This document shows, in pieces, positions 36,377 to 45,629 of a stretch of 64,000 nucleotides of DNA (position 1 is the stretch's first letter; the number at the start of each line of letters is the position of its first letter). The notes beneath the pieces were generated by a model that made no database searches, had not been told where the DNA came from, and was given only the letters and a program-made list of their open reading frames with translations. Origin of the DNA: Maricaulis sp048268525 (GTDB lineage: Bacteria > Pseudomonadota > Alphaproteobacteria > Caulobacterales > Maricaulaceae); contig NZ_JBLWVH010000005.1 in assembly GCF_048268525.1 (NCBI RefSeq), positions 79,366 through 143,365 on the forward strand, read 5' to 3'. The position numbers and the translations under genes are program-made.

Positions 36377-36790
36377 CTATTCGCCCAACCGGGCGACGAT
36401 TTTGGTCTTCACCGGCAGCTTCGCGGCGCCCAGTTCCAGGGCTTCGCGCGCAACATTCTCGGGAACACCGTCGATCTCGAACATGATGCGGCCGGGCTTG
36501 ACCTTGCACGCCCAAAACTCGGGCGAGCCCTTACCTTTACCCATCCGGACTTCGGTCGGTTTCTTGGAAACCGGCACATCCGGGAAGATGCGGATCCACA
36601 CGCGACCTGCACGCTTCATGTGGCGAGTGATCGCCCGACGCGTGGCTTCGATCTGGCGCGCGGTAACGCGTTCCGGCTGAAGCGCCTTGAGACCGTAGGA
36701 GCCGAAGTTCAGCGTGAAGCCACCCTTCGCAGCGCCCTTGATACGGCCTTTGTGCGCCTTGCGGAATTTCGTGCGTTTCGGTTGCAGCAT
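36377..36790 (-). CDS. rplP: 50S ribosomal protein L16
   Basis: 137 residues starting LQPKRTKFRKAHKGRIKG, with TARQIEATRRAITRHMKR and RIFPDVPVSKKPTEVRMGKG, the loop containing the Arg hydroxylated in E. coli. L16 positions tRNA in the A site. 11 bases after rpsC and 13 before rpmC. Confidence 0.98.
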   Translation of the reverse strand: MLQPKRTKFRKAHKGRIKGAAKGGFTLNFGSYGLKALQPERVTARQIEATRRAITRHMKRAGRVWIRIFPDVPVSKKPTEVRMGKGKGSPEFWACKVKPGRIMFEIDGVPENVAREALELGAAKLPVKTKIVARLGE

Positions 36791-36801
36791 GGCTGAATTC
36801 C

Positions 36802-37506
36802 TTACGCGGCTTGGCGGCCCGAACGGGCGCGCTGTTCACCGGACTCCTGGAGACGGCGCTCCTGGGCGTTCGGATCGTGTTCCATGATCTCACCCTTGTA
36901 GATCCAGACCTTGATACCGATGATACCCATCGCGGTCTTGGCTTCGCAGGTGCCGTAATCAATGTCGGCGCGCAGCGTATGCAGCGGGACGGAGCCCTCA
37001 TTATACTGCTCGGTACGGGCGATTTCCGCACCACCGAGACGACCGCCGCAGACGATCTTGCAGCCCTTGGCGCCCATGCGCATGGCCGACTGCATCGAAC
37101 GCTTCATTGCGCGGCGGAAAGCCACACGGCGCTCGAGCTGCTGGGCGATGGACTCGGCCACCAGGGCCGCGTCGATCTCCGGCTTGCGCACTTCAACCAG
37201 GTTCAGGTGAACTTCACCATCGATCATCTTCGACAGCTCCTTGCGGAGCGTCTCGATGTCAGAACCCTTCTTGCCGATCACCACACCCGGACGGGCCGTG
37301 TGGACGGTGACGCGGCACTTCTTGTGCGGGCGCTCGATCACGATCTTCGAGACACTGGCATTCTTCAGACGCTCTTTGAGCATCTTCCGGATCTTGATGT
37401 CTTCGTGCAGCAGCTTGGCGTATTCGCCAGCGCCTGCATACCAACGCGATTCCCAGGTGCGGTTGACGCCAAGGCGCAGACCGATCGGATTTACTTTCTG
37501 ACCCAT
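36802..37506 (-). CDS. rpsC: 30S ribosomal protein S3
   Basis: 234 residues with the KH RNA-binding domain (VTVHTARPGVVIGKKGSDIE) and the C-terminal KIVCGGRLGGAEIARTE and YGTCEAKTAMGIIGIKVWIY. S3 forms the mRNA entry pore. The start overlaps the rplV stop (TGATG). Confidence 0.98.
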   Translation of the reverse strand: MGQKVNPIGLRLGVNRTWESRWYAGAGEYAKLLHEDIKIRKMLKERLKNASVSKIVIERPHKKCRVTVHTARPGVVIGKKGSDIETLRKELSKMIDGEVHLNLVEVRKPEIDAALVAESIAQQLERRVAFRRAMKRSMQSAMRMGAKGCKIVCGGRLGGAEIARTEQYNEGSVPLHTLRADIDYGTCEAKTAMGIIGIKVWIYKGEIMEHDPNAQERRLQESGEQRARSGRQAA

Positions 37507-37886
37507 CAGGCGGCCTCCTCGACTTCGCGCACCACGATGGTGAGCTCGGAAAACGGCTTCAGGATCTTTGCGCCGCGACCGCGTGCACGAGCCCGGAACC
37601 GTTTCATGACCAGGTTTTTGCCGACAAAGGCTTCCGACACGACAAGGCTGTCAATGTCGAGGCCATGATTGTTCTCGGCGTTGGCGATCGCGGATTCGAG
37701 CGTCTTCTTGACTTCCTTGGAGATCCGCTTGCGCGAGAATTCCAGATCGGCCAGGGCCCGCTCGACCTTCTTGCCACGGATAAGTGCGGCAACAAGGTTC
37801 AGCTTCTGCGGGCTGGTGCGGATCATCCGCAGCTTGGCGCGCGCTTCATTGTCGGCGACGCGACGGGGATTTGTAGACTGTCCCAT
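37506..37886 (-). CDS. rplV: 50S ribosomal protein L22
   Basis: 126 residues with the KLRMIRTSPQKLNLVAALIRG helix and the tunnel-lining beta hairpin (KRFRARARGRGAKILKPFSE), the macrolide-resistance hotspot. 3 bases after rpsS; its stop overlaps the rpsC start. Confidence 0.97.
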   Translation of the reverse strand: MGQSTNPRRVADNEARAKLRMIRTSPQKLNLVAALIRGKKVERALADLEFSRKRISKEVKKTLESAIANAENNHGLDIDSLVVSEAFVGKNLVMKRFRARARGRGAKILKPFSELTIVVREVEEAA

Positions 37887-37889
37887 CGC

Positions 37890-38168
37890 TTATCTCCGCT
37901 TGGCTTTTTTGTCCGCAGCGTGACCGTAATAGGTCCGCGACGGAGAAAACTCACCGAGCTTGTGGCCGACCATGTCTTCGGTCACCAGCACCGGTACGAA
38001 TTTATTGCCGTTGTGAACCTGAAATGTCAGGCCCACGAATTGCGGCATGATGGTTGAACGGCGCGACCAGGTCTTGATCGCTTGCTTGCGTCCACCCTCG
38101 TGCGACTTCTCCGCTTTTTTCAGCAGATAGCCGTCGACGAACGGACCTTTCCAGACAGAGCGAGGCAT
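37890..38168 (-). CDS. rpsS: 30S ribosomal protein S19
   Basis: 92 residues starting PRSVWKGPFVDGYLL, with KTWSRRSTIMPQFVGLTFQV and the C-terminal LGEFSPSRTYYGHA. The ATG at 38168 was chosen; the longer frame overlaps rplB. 10 bases after rplB. Confidence 0.98.
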   Translation of the reverse strand: MPRSVWKGPFVDGYLLKKAEKSHEGGRKQAIKTWSRRSTIMPQFVGLTFQVHNGNKFVPVLVTEDMVGHKLGEFSPSRTYYGHAADKKAKRR

Positions 38169-38178
38169 CGTCTGCTCC

Positions 38179-39015
38179 CTATCGCTTCTTGCGCTCGTGG
38201 CGCGAGCGGATGATGAACTTGTCGGTCGACTTGTTCTTGCGTGTCTTGGCACCCTTGGTCGGCTTGCCCCAAGGCGTCACCGGATGGCGACCACCAGAGG
38301 TACGGCCTTCACCACCACCATGCGGGTGATCAACCGGGTTCATGACAACACCGCGAACAGACGGACGCTTGCCGAGATGGCGATTGCGGCCGGCCTTGCC
38401 GAGATTGATGTTGAGGTGGTCCGGGTTTGACACCGCACCGACCGTCGCCATGCACTTGTCCGAGACCATGCGCAGCTCGCCCGAAGCCAGACGGATCTGG
38501 GCGTAGCCGGCATCACGGCCGACAAGCTGGACATAGGCGCCGGCGGAGCGGGCAATCTGACCACCCTTCTCCGGCTTCATCTCGACATTGTGAAGGATGG
38601 TGCCGACCGGCACCGCCTTCAGCGGCATGGCATTGCCCGGCTTCACGTCGCACTTGGCCGACGCGATGACCGTATCGCCTTCGGAAAGACGCTGCGGAGC
38701 CAGGATATAGGCCTTCTCGCCGTCCTCATACTTGAGGAGCGCGATGAACGCCGTCCGGTTCGGATCGTACTCAAGACGCTCGACCGTCGCGGGCATGTCC
38801 CACTTGCGGCGCTTGAAGTCCACCAGGCGATAGAGACGCTTCGCGCCACCACCACGCCGGCGGGCCGTGATCCGACCCATATTGTTGCGGCCACCCTTTT
38901 TGGTGAGGCCTTCAACCAGTGTCTTCTCGGGACGTCCCTTGTGCAGGGCGGAGCGATCCACCAGCACCAGGGCGCGACGGCCCGGAGAAGTCGGTTTGAA
39001 TGTTTTCAAAGCCAT
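38179..39015 (-). CDS. rplB: 50S ribosomal protein L2
   Basis: 278 residues. Conserved blocks are KTFKPTSPGRRALV at the start, GGGAKRLYRLVDFKR, and the peptidyl-transferase-side region RGVVMNPVDHPHGGGEGRT with the near-invariant His. Normal length. 1 base after rplW and 10 before rpsS. Confidence 0.98.
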   Translation of the reverse strand: MALKTFKPTSPGRRALVLVDRSALHKGRPEKTLVEGLTKKGGRNNMGRITARRRGGGAKRLYRLVDFKRRKWDMPATVERLEYDPNRTAFIALLKYEDGEKAYILAPQRLSEGDTVIASAKCDVKPGNAMPLKAVPVGTILHNVEMKPEKGGQIARSAGAYVQLVGRDAGYAQIRLASGELRMVSDKCMATVGAVSNPDHLNINLGKAGRNRHLGKRPSVRGVVMNPVDHPHGGGEGRTSGGRHPVTPWGKPTKGAKTRKNKSTDKFIIRSRHERKKR

Positions 39016-39016
39016 C

Positions 39017-39313
39017 TTACAGACCCGTCGTCACGTCGATCGAGTGACCCTCTGCGAGAGTCACGACCGCTTTCTTCTGGTCATTGCGGCGACCGGGAAC
39101 ACCCCGGAAGCGCTTGGTCTTTCCGTGAACCTTGATGGTGTTCACAGCCGTCACCTTCACCTTGAAGAGTGCCTCGACCGCTTCCGCGATCTCACCCTTG
39201 TTGGCGGAGAGCGGCACAAAGAAGACAACCTTGCTTTCTTCCGAAAGCAGCGTCGACTTCTCGGTGATCACCGGGCTCAGGATCGTGTCGTAATGGCGCG
39301 CAGCAGCCGACAT
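39017..39313 (-). CDS. rplW: 50S ribosomal protein L23
   Basis: 98 residues with YDTILSPVITEKSTLL, VFFVPLSANKGEIAEAVEAL and TVNTIKVHGKTKRFRG-type basic loop (here AVNTIKVHGKTKR). L23 docks trigger factor and SRP at the tunnel exit. 1 base between it and both neighbours. Confidence 0.97.
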   Translation of the reverse strand: MSAAARHYDTILSPVITEKSTLLSEESKVVFFVPLSANKGEIAEAVEALFKVKVTAVNTIKVHGKTKRFRGVPGRRNDQKKAVVTLAEGHSIDVTTGL

Positions 39314-39314
39314 C

Positions 39315-39950
39315 TTAAGCCTCCTTCGCGCTGAGGCGTGCGTGGATCTGTTCCACGGCCGCCTTCGTCAGCACCAGGGTGTCGCGACGCAGCACATCAT
39401 AAACATTCAGGCCCTGTGCGGGCAGAACGTCGATGCACGGCAGGTTGCGAGCCGCCTTGGCGAAATTCTCGTTCACTTCGTTGCCGGAGATAACCAGGGC
39501 ATTGGAAATGCCCAGGCCTTCAAACGACGTGCGCAGTGCCTTGGTCTGCGGGGCATCAAGTGCGGCGTCATCGATGATGACCAGCGACTTGGCGCCAAGC
39601 TTGGCCGACAGCGCATGACGCAGGCCCAGCGCACGAACCTTCTTGGGAAGCTCGTGAGCGTGGCTGCGGACGCGCGGTCCGTGTGCCTTGCCACCGCCAA
39701 CGAAGATCGGCGCAGAACGGGCACCGTGACGGGCCGTACCGCCGCCCTTCTGGCGACCGAAACGTTTCTTGGTCCGATTGATCTCGGAGCGGCCGAGTGT
39801 CTTGTGGGTGCCCTGCTGGCGGGAGGCCAGCTGCCACTTCACAACACGCTGCAGGAGGTCGGAGCGCACCTCTTCAATGCCGAAAACGGCATCGTCGAGA
39901 TCGATCGCACCGGCGTCTTTCGCCGCGAGGGTTTTGACCTCGATCTTCAT
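39315..39950 (-). CDS. rplD: 50S ribosomal protein L4
   Basis: 211 residues with the tunnel loop KKRFGRQKGGGTARHGARSA. The N-terminal part is IEVKTLAAKDAGAIDLDDAV. E. coli L4 represses the S10 operon through its leader; here rpsJ is preceded by tuf and a hairpin, so the mechanism may differ. Starts in ATGA overlap with rplC. Confidence 0.97.
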   Translation of the reverse strand: MKIEVKTLAAKDAGAIDLDDAVFGIEEVRSDLLQRVVKWQLASRQQGTHKTLGRSEINRTKKRFGRQKGGGTARHGARSAPIFVGGGKAHGPRVRSHAHELPKKVRALGLRHALSAKLGAKSLVIIDDAALDAPQTKALRTSFEGLGISNALVISGNEVNENFAKAARNLPCIDVLPAQGLNVYDVLRRDTLVLTKAAVEQIHARLSAKEA

Positions 39951-40753
39951 GCTTGCGTTCCTTCTTCACCGTCAGCCGCAGCTTCCGGAGCCGCGTTGTC
40001 AGCGTCCGCCGGAGCAGCCTCGTTCTCAACCACTTCAGCCGTCGCCGGCGCGTTCAGCTCGTCCAGCGTGCGAAACTTGCCCGGCAGGGGAAGCTCGGCG
40101 CCGCCATGGCCCTTGATCGCGTCGCGCAGCTCGACCCAGCCACCGGCTGAACCCGGAACAGCGCCCTTGACCAGGACAATGCCGCGCTCGACGTCAACAC
40201 GAACGACTTCAATGTTCTGCGTGGTCACGCGGACAGCGCCCATGTGACCGGCCATTTTCTTGCCCTTGAAGACCTTGCCCGGATCCTGACACTGACCGGT
40301 CGAACCATGCGAACGGTGCGAGATTGACACACCGTGCGTGGCGCGAAGGCCGCCAAAACCGTGGCGCTTCATGGCCCCTGCAAAACCCTTACCGATCGAG
40401 ATGCCGGCGACGTCCACTTTCTGACCCGGAACGAAGTGATCCGCGGTCAGCTCGGAGCCGACTTCAATCAGGGCGTCTTCGGCAACGCGGAATTCGACCA
40501 GCTTGCGCTTGGGCGCAACCTTGGCCTTGGCGAAGTGACCGCGCAGCGCCTTCGGCGTGCGCTTGGCCTTGGCCTCACCGGCACCCAGCTGGAGTGCGAC
40601 ATAGCCGTCCCGGTCAGCGGTCTTGTGAGACACGACCTGGACATTGTCCATGTGCAGCACCGTGCAGGGCACGTGCGAGCCGTCTTCGGCGAAAACGCGT
40701 GTCATGCCCAGCTTGCGGGCAACCACGCCTGTTCTGCGATCTTCCTGGCGCAT
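39947..40753 (-). CDS. rplC: 50S ribosomal protein L3 with acidic C-terminal tail
   Basis: 268 residues. The L3 core has TGVVARKLGMTRVF, the GFAGAMKRHGFGG loop (site of Gln methylation in E. coli, here near GFGG) and ISHRSHGSTGQCQDPGKVF. The last 35-40 residues (from about 232) are an Ala/Glu/Asp-rich tail absent from E. coli L3 (209 residues). 4 bases after rpsJ; overlaps rplD by ATGA. Confidence 0.97.
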   Translation of the reverse strand: MRQEDRRTGVVARKLGMTRVFAEDGSHVPCTVLHMDNVQVVSHKTADRDGYVALQLGAGEAKAKRTPKALRGHFAKAKVAPKRKLVEFRVAEDALIEVGSELTADHFVPGQKVDVAGISIGKGFAGAMKRHGFGGLRATHGVSISHRSHGSTGQCQDPGKVFKGKKMAGHMGAVRVTTQNIEVVRVDVERGIVLVKGAVPGSAGGWVELRDAIKGHGGAELPLPGKFRTLDELNAPATAEVVENEAAPADADNAAPEAAADGEEGTQA

Positions 40754-40757
40754 AATC

Positions 40758-41072
40758 CTACGCTCCCAGCTTGATCTCGACGTCCACGCCGGCCGACAGG
40801 TCGAGCTTCATCAGCGCGTCCACGGTTTGCGGGGTGGGGTCGACGATGTCGAGAAGGCGCTTGTGGGTCCGGATTTCGAACTGCTCGCGCGACTTCTTGT
40901 CAATGTGCGGCGAACGCAGCACCGTGAATTTCTCGATGCGTGTCGGCAGCGGAATCGGACCACGGACGTTGGCGCCCGTGCGCTTGGCTGTCGAAACGAT
41001 CTCCCGGGTGGAGTTATCCAGAACCCGGTGATCGAACGCCTTCAGGCGAATGCGGATGTTTTGACGTTCCAT
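40758..41072 (-). CDS. rpsJ: 30S ribosomal protein S10 (NusE)
   Basis: 104 residues starting ERQNIRIRLKAFDHRVLD, with RGPIPLPTRIEKFTVLRSPHIDKKS. S10 also acts as NusE, joining RNA polymerase and NusG to the ribosome. The ATG at 41072 was chosen over the in-frame TTG just before it. First gene of the S10 operon, 82 bases after tuf with a hairpin between them. Confidence 0.98.
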   Translation of the reverse strand: MERQNIRIRLKAFDHRVLDNSTREIVSTAKRTGANVRGPIPLPTRIEKFTVLRSPHIDKKSREQFEIRTHKRLLDIVDPTPQTVDALMKLDLSAGVDVEIKLGA

Positions 41073-41109
41073 CAAACCGATCCCGTTTCTTAACTTTCAA
41101 AAAGAGCAA

Positions 41110-41141
41110 ACCGGGGCGGACACCTAAAGCACCGCCCCGGT
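41110..41141 (-). terminator. hairpin between tuf and rpsJ
   Basis: ACCGGGGCGG pairs perfectly with CCGCCCCGGT around a 12-base loop. On the minus strand it is followed by TTTGCTCTTTTTG, a broken T tract. It begins 13 bases after the tuf stop and 37 before rpsJ, so it is a partial terminator or attenuator separating the str and S10 operons. Confidence 0.65.
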
Positions 41142-41154
41142 CGGATGGGGTAGT

Positions 41155-42345
41155 CTACTCGATGATTTTCGAGACGACGCCGGCGCCGACGGTGCGGCCA
41201 CCTTCACGGATTGCGAAGCGGAGCTTCTCTTCCATGGCGATCGGCACGATCAGCTCGACATTCATTTCGATGTTGTCGCCCGGCATCACCATTTCCGTAC
41301 CTTCGTTCAGCGTCACCACACCGGTAACGTCGGTGGTGCGGAAGTAGAACTGCGGACGATAGTTGGTGAAGAACGGCGTGTGACGGCCACCCTCTTCCTT
41401 GGTCAGGATGTAGGCTTCAGCCACGAACTTGTGGTGCGGCGTGATGGAGCCCGGCTTGGCCAGAACCTGGCCACGCTCGACACCTTCACGGTCAACACCG
41501 CGAAGCAAGACGCCGACATTGTCGCCAGCCTGGCCCTGATCGAGCAGCTTGCGGAACATCTCGACGCCGGTGCAGGTCGTCTTCGAGGTGTCACGGACAC
41601 CGACGATTTCGATCTCTTCGCCAACCTTGACGACACCGCGCTCGATACGGCCGGTCACAACCGTGCCGCGGCCCGAGATCGAGAACACGTCCTCGATCGG
41701 CATCAGGAAAGGCTGGTCAACCGGACGCTCAGGCGTCGGGATGTATTCATCCACTGCCGCCATCAGCTCAAGGATCTTGTCCTTGCCGATATTGTCGTCA
41801 CGGCCTTCAACAGCCGCCAGCGCCGAACCCGCAACGATCGGCAGATCGTCGCCCGGGAACTCGTAGGAGGACAGAAGTTCGCGAACTTCCATCTCGACCA
41901 GCTCGAGCAGCTCTTCATCGTCAACCTGGTCAACCTTGTTGAGGAAGACGACCAGCGCCGGAACGCCAACCTGGCGCGCCAGAAGAATGTGCTCACGCGT
42001 CTGCGGCATCGGGCCGTCAGCGGCGTTCACAACCAGGATCGCGCCGTCCATCTGCGCCGCACCCGTGATCATGTTCTTCACATAGTCAGCGTGGCCCGGG
42101 CAATCAACGTGGGCATAGTGACGGTTCGCCGTCTCGTACTCAACGTGGGCCGTCGAGATGGTGATGCCGCGCGCCTTCTCTTCAGGCGCCGAGTCAATCT
42201 CGTCATAACCCTTCGCGGTACCACCAGACGCTTCCGCCAGTACCATCGTGATCGCAGCCGTCAGCGTCGTCTTGCCGTGGTCAACGTGACCAATCGTGCC
42301 GATGTTCGCATGCGGCTTGGTGCGCTCAAACTTTTCCTTCGCCAT
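41155..42345 (-). CDS. tuf: elongation factor Tu
   Basis: 396 residues with the GTPase motifs GHVDHGKTTL (G1, 19-28), the G2 RGITIS, G3 DCPGHADYVKNM, G4 NKVD and G5 GSAL. Domains 2 and 3 bind aminoacyl-tRNA. EF-Tu delivers tRNA to the ribosomal A site. Only one copy is in this window; a second tuf elsewhere is possible. 53 bases after fusA. Confidence 0.98.
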   Translation of the reverse strand: MAKEKFERTKPHANIGTIGHVDHGKTTLTAAITMVLAEASGGTAKGYDEIDSAPEEKARGITISTAHVEYETANRHYAHVDCPGHADYVKNMITGAAQMDGAILVVNAADGPMPQTREHILLARQVGVPALVVFLNKVDQVDDEELLELVEMEVRELLSSYEFPGDDLPIVAGSALAAVEGRDDNIGKDKILELMAAVDEYIPTPERPVDQPFLMPIEDVFSISGRGTVVTGRIERGVVKVGEEIEIVGVRDTSKTTCTGVEMFRKLLDQGQAGDNVGVLLRGVDREGVERGQVLAKPGSITPHHKFVAEAYILTKEEGGRHTPFFTNYRPQFYFRTTDVTGVVTLNEGTEMVMPGDNIEMNVELIVPIAMEEKLRFAIREGGRTVGAGVVSKIIE

Positions 42346-42398
42346 GATCTCGCTCCGAAATCCGTGTGTTCGTTGTTATACTGTGACCAGAGGTCCGC

Positions 42399-44474
42399 TT
42401 AGGCGGACTTGGCGATGACTTCTTGTTCGACGGCCTTGGGCACCGCCTCGTAGTGGTCGAAAAGCATGGTGAACTGTGCCCGGCCCTGGGTCGCAGACCG
42501 CAGGTTGTTCACGTAACCGAACATGTTCGCCAGCGGCACCATCGCATTCACGACGGTTGCGTTGCCGCGCATTTCCTGACCGGCAATCTGACCCCGACGG
42601 GAGTTCAAATCACCAATGACACCACCGGTATACTCGTCCGGCGTCACGACTTCGACCTTCATGATCGGCTCCAGAAGCTTCGGCGCGCAATGCGACTTGG
42701 CTTCGCGGAATGCGGCGCGAGCCGCGATCTCGAAAGCGAGAACGCTGGAGTCAACGTCGTGGTAGGCGCCGTCAACCAGGAGGGCGTGCACGTCGATCAC
42801 CGGGAAGCCGGCAATCAGCCCGCCATCCATGACCGATTTGAGGCCCTTCTCGACGCCCGGAATGTATTCCTTCGGCACATTACCGCCGACAATCTTCGAC
42901 TCGAAGACGAAGCCCGAACCCGGCTCGCCAGGACCAAATTCGATCTTGACGCGAGCGAACTGGCCCGAACCGCCGGACTGCTTCTTGTGCGTGTAGTCGA
43001 CGAGACCCTTCTGGCTCAGCGATTCACGGTAGGCCACCTGCGGCGCACCGACATTCGCTTCGACCTTGAACTCGCGCTTCATACGATCGACCAGAATGTC
43101 GAGGTGAAGCTCGCCCATGCCGGCAATGATGGTCTGGCCGGATTCTTCGTCAGTCTTCATGCGGAAGGACGGATCCTCGGCAGCCAGGCGCTGCAGGGCA
43201 ACGCCGAGCTTCTCCTGGTCGGCCTTCGACTTCGGCTCGATGGCCAGCTCGATGACCGGATCCGGGAATTCCATGCGCTCGAGGATGACCGGCTTCATCG
43301 GGTCACACAGCGTGTCGCCCGTGGTCGTGTCCTTGAGGCCCGCAATGGCAACAATGTCGCCAGCAAAGCATTCCTTGATGTCTTCACGCGAGTTGGAGTG
43401 CATCAGCAGCATACGGCCGATACGCTCTTTCTTGTCCTTCACCGTGTTGAGCAGGGAAATACCCGTCTCGAGGTGACCGGAATACATGCGCGCGAAGGTG
43501 AGCGAACCGACGAACGGGTCGTTCATGATCTTGAAGGCGAGCAAGGAGGTCGGCTCGTCATCGCTGGCGCGGCGAACCACTTCTTCCTCGGTCTTGAAGT
43601 CGATACCCTTGATCGCCGGAACCTCGGTCGGGTTCGGCAGGAAGTCGACAACAGCGTCGAGCAGAGGCTGGACACCCTTGTTCTTGAACGCGGTGCCACA
43701 CAGGATCGGGTTGAAGGCAAGAGAGATACAGCCCTTGCGGATCAGCGACTTGAGAAGCTCCTCGGAAGGCTCTTCGCCCTCGAGATAAGCTTCCATCGCG
43801 GCCTCGTCCTGCTCGACAGCAGTTTCGACCAGCGCTTCGCGATACTCGGCAGCCTTGTCGGCGAGATCGGCGCGAATGTCGCGCACTTCCCACTCGGCAC
43901 CGAGACCCTCACCCTTCCAGACGAGCTCCTTCATGATGACCAGGTCGATCACGCCTTCGAACTCGGTTTCCGAGCCGATCGGCAGCTGAACGCAGAGCGG
44001 CGTAGCGCCGAGGCGGTCCTTGATCATCTGGACACAGTTGAAGAAGTCGGCGCCCAGCTTGTCCATCTTGTTGATGAATACCATGCGCGGAACCTTGTAG
44101 CGGTCAGCCTGACGCCAGACCGTTTCGGTCTGCGGCTCGACACCGGCATTGGCGTCCAGGCAGCACACGGCACCATCGAGAACCCGCAGCGAACGCTCGA
44201 CTTCAATGGTGAAGTCGACGTGGCCGGGGGTGTCGATGATGTTCAGGCGCTTGCCGTTCCAGAAACAGGTCGTCGCAGCGGACGTGATCGTGATGCCACG
44301 CTCCTGCTCCTGCTCCATCCAGTCCATGGTGGCGGCACCATCGTGCACTTCACCAATCTTGTGGGACTTGCCGGTGTAATAGAGGATCCGCTCGGTCGTC
44401 GTCGTCTTGCCAGCATCGATGTGAGCCATGATGCCGAAGTTGCGGTAGTCCTCGATTTTGTAGTCGCGGGCCAT
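42399..44474 (-). CDS. fusA: elongation factor G
   Basis: 691 residues with AHIDAGKTTTTERI (G1), ERGITITSAATT (G2), DTPGHVDFTIEVERSLRV (G3), NKMDK (G4). The G' insertion and domains II-V follow; domain IV has the RKQ-type loop YAHDVDSS-like YHDVDSSVLAFEIA. EF-G drives translocation and, with RRF, recycling. 39 bases after rpsG and 53 before tuf. Confidence 0.98.
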   Translation of the reverse strand: MARDYKIEDYRNFGIMAHIDAGKTTTTERILYYTGKSHKIGEVHDGAATMDWMEQEQERGITITSAATTCFWNGKRLNIIDTPGHVDFTIEVERSLRVLDGAVCCLDANAGVEPQTETVWRQADRYKVPRMVFINKMDKLGADFFNCVQMIKDRLGATPLCVQLPIGSETEFEGVIDLVIMKELVWKGEGLGAEWEVRDIRADLADKAAEYREALVETAVEQDEAAMEAYLEGEEPSEELLKSLIRKGCISLAFNPILCGTAFKNKGVQPLLDAVVDFLPNPTEVPAIKGIDFKTEEEVVRRASDDEPTSLLAFKIMNDPFVGSLTFARMYSGHLETGISLLNTVKDKKERIGRMLLMHSNSREDIKECFAGDIVAIAGLKDTTTGDTLCDPMKPVILERMEFPDPVIELAIEPKSKADQEKLGVALQRLAAEDPSFRMKTDEESGQTIIAGMGELHLDILVDRMKREFKVEANVGAPQVAYRESLSQKGLVDYTHKKQSGGSGQFARVKIEFGPGEPGSGFVFESKIVGGNVPKEYIPGVEKGLKSVMDGGLIAGFPVIDVHALLVDGAYHDVDSSVLAFEIAARAAFREAKSHCAPKLLEPIMKVEVVTPDEYTGGVIGDLNSRRGQIAGQEMRGNATVVNAMVPLANMFGYVNNLRSATQGRAQFTMLFDHYEAVPKAVEQEVIAKSA

Positions 44475-44513
44475 TTGTCTGGGTCCTTGGTACGGGTCAG
44501 TGCCTGTAAGGCG

Positions 44514-44984
44514 TTACCAGCGGTAGTGCGAGAATGCGCGGTTGGCTTCCGCCATCCGGTGCGTGTCTTCGCGCTTCTTGACGGCGGTCCCGCGATTGGC
44601 GGAGGCATCCATCATTTCAGCAGCGAGACGCTCGCGCATGGTGTTTTCGTTGCGGCCGCGAGCAGCACCTGTGAGCCAGCGAATGGCCAGGGCCTTCTTG
44701 CGCTCGGCGCGCACTTCAACCGGCACCTGATAGGTCGCACCACCAACACGGCGGGAGCGGACCTCGACCTCAGGGGCCACATTGTCCAGGGCATCATGGA
44801 AGACACGGATCGGCTCGCGCTTCAGCTTCTCTTCGACAATTTCGAGAGCGCCATAGACAATGCGCTCGGCGACGGATTTTTTGCCGTCGAGCATGATGTA
44901 ATTCATGAACTTGGTGAGATCGCGATCTCCGAACTTGGGGTCCGGAAAGATCTCGCGTTTCTCTGCGCGGTGACGACGCGACAT
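44514..44984 (-). CDS. rpsG: 30S ribosomal protein S7
   Basis: 156 residues starting SRRHRAEKREIFPDPKFGD, with NYIMLDGKKSVAERIVY and the C-terminal KKREDTHRMAEANRAFSHYRW. S7 begins head assembly and in E. coli represses the str operon. 11 bases after rpsL. Confidence 0.98.
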   Translation of the reverse strand: MSRRHRAEKREIFPDPKFGDRDLTKFMNYIMLDGKKSVAERIVYGALEIVEEKLKREPIRVFHDALDNVAPEVEVRSRRVGGATYQVPVEVRAERKKALAIRWLTGAARGRNENTMRERLAAEMMDASANRGTAVKKREDTHRMAEANRAFSHYRW

Positions 44985-44995
44985 GGACGTCTCCC

Positions 44996-45367
44996 TTACT
45001 TAGGACGCTTGGCGCCGTACTTGGAACGGCGTTGCTTACGGTCCTTGACGCCCTGGGTATCCAGAACGCCGCGAAGAATGTGATAGCGGACACCCGGAAG
45101 GTCCTTCACGCGGCCACCGCGGATAAGGACAACTGAGTGCTCCTGCAGATTGTGACCCTCACCCGGAATGTAGCTCACAACCTCATGCCCGTTGGTCAGA
45201 CGCACTTTGGCGACTTTCCGCAAGGCCGAGTTCGGCTTTTTCGGGGTCGTGGTATAGACGCGCGTGCAAACGCCACGGCGCTGCGGGCAAGCCTGCAGGG
45301 CCGGCACCTTGTTGCGCTTCGGCTTGTCTTTTCGCGGCTTGCGAATGAGCTGGTTGATTGTTGGCAT
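44996..45367 (-). CDS. rpsL: 30S ribosomal protein S12
   Basis: 123 residues with the streptomycin-site motif [15 protein letters not shown] (contains Lys43-equivalent in KKPNS) and [20 protein letters not shown] (Lys88 region, here GGRVKDLPG). Wild-type lysines appear present, predicting normal streptomycin sensitivity, an inference only. First gene of the str operon, with a promoter about 180 bases upstream. Confidence 0.98.
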
Positions 45368-45629
45368 CCCGCTCTAATCCGTTCCTAATCTCAACAACCA
45401 CGCCCCCCAGCACGATGAAATGCTGATGGACGCAAAGAAAGATCCCGACGCTCGAGCCTGAGGCCCGCACGGCGGCATCTGGGGTTTTTCCGTTACCGTG
45501 GACGACGTCTAACCGCGTGGGTTACGGCCCGTCCTTCAAACGAGCGCGGAAACTACGCACGCGACTCGCATTCGTCAAGCGCTTGTTCAGAGGTTTTCTG
45601 ACACGCCCCGGCCCGGTAACAGCCGATAC
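45368..45629 (-). promoter_or_regulatory. promoter and leader of the rpsL-rpsG-fusA-tuf operon
   Basis: On the minus strand TTGACG (45573-45578) and TAGTTT (45550-45555) are separated by 17 bases, a good sigma70-type promoter. Transcription would begin near 45543, giving a leader of about 175 bases before rpsL. The rest of this 328-base space holds the leader, with several GC-rich stretches but no clear protein gene, and the rpoC terminator at its far end. Confidence 0.6.

Noticed and set aside
42423..45083. Plus-strand frame of 886 codons over fusA and rpsG
   Set aside because: Same reason: antisense of fusA and rpsG, no recognisable domain.
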